Of a stretch of DNA of 6,336 nt, positions 5,807 to 6,336 are shown piece by piece. Position 1 is the stretch's first letter; each line of letters begins with the position of its first letter. The notes below the pieces were generated by a model. It was not told the origin of the DNA, did no database searches, and saw nothing but the letters and a program-made list of their open reading frames with translations. The DNA comes from Burkholderiales bacterium (GTDB taxonomy: Bacteria; Pseudomonadota; Gammaproteobacteria; Burkholderiales; JAEUOS01), in contig CANGUJ010000241.1 of assembly GCA_947456845.1 (NCBI GenBank), positions 1 to 6,336 of the forward strand, in the 5' to 3' direction. The translations under genes were made by a program, and so were the position numbers.

Positions 5807-6297
5807 CGCACATGGCCATCGCACGCGGAATCTTCGTGGTATCTCTATTAGCCACTCAATTTTGGGTATTTGGCTTCGCTCTTGAGCGAATTGCGGGCAC
5901 GGAGCCGCCACTCGTGTCGTATGCGTTCGCAGCTCTCGTCGTAACAAGCCTTATCGTCGCGGCTCTATTTCGCGCGTTCCCAAGCTTTCTCGCCGTTGCC
6001 CCCGGCACGGCTGGCCGCTTTTTCCGTAGTGTTGTCGCGTGGACCGTCGCTTCTTACTTAGCCGGTGCCCTTGTGGTTGGCTTGTCAGCATATTGGCTGC
6101 TGGCTCCGGGCTCGGCGCCTGACGTGCATCGCGGTGAGGCGGCTTTGGCGGCCTACATACTCGCCTTTTGGCTACCGCTTTGGTTTTCTCCGGCTGCAGG
6201 TTTGTCTCTTGCATGGTGGCAAGCACCAGACAATATGCGCTCTAACCTTGCGGTCAAACGGGACGCGCCGCAAGCGGCGCGCCCCTTACCTTGAACG
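5801..6297 (+). mobile_element. Integron gene cassette 1 (497 bp)
   Basis: The cassette runs from T5801, just after the attI G, to G6297, the G of the attC core GTTAGGC. Its left end GTTAGAGCGC (5800-5809) is the exact reverse complement of GCGCTCTAAC (6237-6246), the R'' side of its own attC. The excised circle would thus carry a fully matched attC, which strongly supports both borders. It contains one gene and almost no other DNA. Its base composition is visibly more A/T-rich than the flanking chromosome, consistent with acquisition. Confidence 0.85.
5812..6294 (+). CDS. Cassette-encoded small integral membrane protein, function unknown
   Basis: A 160-residue protein beginning MAIARGIFVVSLLATQFW. 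I do not recognise a family. Four hydrophobic segments are evident, at about 4-26, 35-54, 72-97 and 108-136, so a four-helix inner-membrane protein is likely. Charged residues sit in the short loops (E25/R26, R54, R69/R72, D104 to E109). The last roughly 18 residues (RSNLAVKRDAPQAARPLP) are encoded by the attC site, and the stop codon lies in its L' region, as is common in cassettes. The start at 5812 was chosen because it lies 11 bases inside the cassette. The frame stays open upstream to an ATG at 5761 within attI, which would add 17 residues. The ribosome site is weak (TAGAG). It is probably transcribed from the promoter inside intI. No catalytic motif was seen. Confidence 0.75.
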   Translation: MAIARGIFVVSLLATQFWVFGFALERIAGTEPPLVSYAFAALVVTSLIVAALFRAFPSFLAVAPGTAGRFFRSVVAWTVASYLAGALVVGLSAYWLLAPGSAPDVHRGEAALAAYILAFWLPLWFSPAAGLSLAWWQAPDNMRSNLAVKRDAPQAARPLP

Positions 6298-6303
6298 TTA
6301 GGC
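6237..6303 (+). repeat. attC: attC site (59-be) of cassette 1
   Basis: The site opens with GCGCTCTAAC (R'' box, ending AAC at 6246) and closes with GTTAGGC (6297-6303, a perfect GTTRRRY core). Between them CGCGCCGC (6264-6271) and GCGGCGCG (6274-6281) form an 8-bp perfect stem with an AA tip. An A6263/C6282 mismatch and GGG/CCC (6260-6262 with 6283-6285) extend it. Further out, TCAA (6254-6257) matches TTGA (6291-6294), the L''/L' region. IntI recombines the folded bottom strand of such sites. The R' end GTTAGGC belongs partly to the next cassette, which explains why it differs from R''. Confidence 0.88.
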
Positions 6304-6336
6304 CTCGAAGATGAGCACCATGAGTTCACCTCTACC
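6298..6336 (+). mobile_element. Integron gene cassette 2, 5' end only
   Basis: By the recombination rule the next cassette begins at T6298 (TTAGGC). Only 39 bases are in the window, so neither its gene nor its attC can be described. Its presence shows the array has at least two members. Confidence 0.7.
6311..6336 (+). CDS. Start of the cassette 2 gene (runs off right edge)
   Basis: An ATG at 6311, 13 bases inside cassette 2, opens a frame reading MSTMSSPL up to the edge. A second in-frame ATG lies at 6320. The position is typical for a cassette gene, with a very short leader. GAAG immediately before the first ATG is too close to be a good ribosome site. The call rests mainly on position; the product is unknown. 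Confidence 0.4.

Larger units (their letters stand above)
4495..6336. mobile_element. Integron platform and start of its cassette array (continues past right edge)
   Basis: The order is intI (leftward), a LexA-type box, an attI-like site, cassette 1 with its attC, then the beginning of cassette 2, all cassettes read rightward. This is the classical integron layout, with the integrase divergent from the array. No transposase, IS end, qacE/sul1 3'-conserved segment or resistance gene is visible. A sedentary chromosomal integron is therefore more likely than a class 1 clinical one, but the right-hand extent is unknown. The left boundary is taken as the end of intI; no left-end repeat was seen. 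Confidence 0.85.

Noticed and set aside
5761..5811. Start of the cassette protein at 5761 as the native start
   Set aside because: These codons lie in attI, outside the cassette border at 5801, so they do not belong to the cassette gene itself. The possibility of translational fusion is kept as a finding.
1..6336. CRISPR arrays, tRNA or rRNA genes, IS elements
   Set aside because: No regularly spaced repeats, tRNA-like cloverleaf, rRNA sequence or transposase was seen in reading both strands.

Overview
The window looks like a chromosomal segment of a high-GC betaproteobacterium, most likely Burkholderiales. The reasons are the G/C-rich third codon positions, a Bug-type solute-binding protein (a family greatly expanded in that order) and an integron integrase resembling the environmental proteobacterial IntI group. 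No database search was possible, so the taxonomy is inference.

Positions 1-3844 hold what resembles a catabolic neighbourhood. On the minus strand, a Bug/TctC-type periplasmic binding protein is followed 7 bases later by the 5' part of a 4,5-dihydroxyphthalate decarboxylase-like gene that runs off the left edge. Divergent from these, on the plus strand, is a complete cytoplasmic amidohydrolase of the aminohydrolase/chlorohydrolase type. Convergent with it, on the minus strand, is a two-domain type I extradiol (VOC) dioxygenase with an intact His-His-Glu metal triad. Uptake receptor, hydrolase/deaminase, ring-cleavage enzyme and decarboxylase-like protein together suggest use of an aromatic or N-heterocyclic compound, but the substrate cannot be read from sequence.

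Positions 3924-4460 hold a LysE/RhtB-family exporter gene. It is broken by an in-frame TAA at codon 23 and also appears to lack its C-terminal end.

Positions 4495-6336 are the head of an integron and the most interesting part. A tyrosine recombinase with the IntI-specific insertion reads leftward. A LexA-type box (TACTG-N10-CAGTA) sits just upstream of its start. A good sigma-70 promoter inside intI points rightward, towards the cassettes. An attI-like site ends at G5800. The first gene cassette (5801-6297) encodes an unrecognised small membrane protein and ends in an attC hairpin. A second cassette begins at 6298 and leaves the window. The first cassette's borders are supported by a 10-base complementarity between its left end and the R'' box of its own attC, as expected if the excised circle reconstitutes a matched attC. 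The array continues beyond the right edge.
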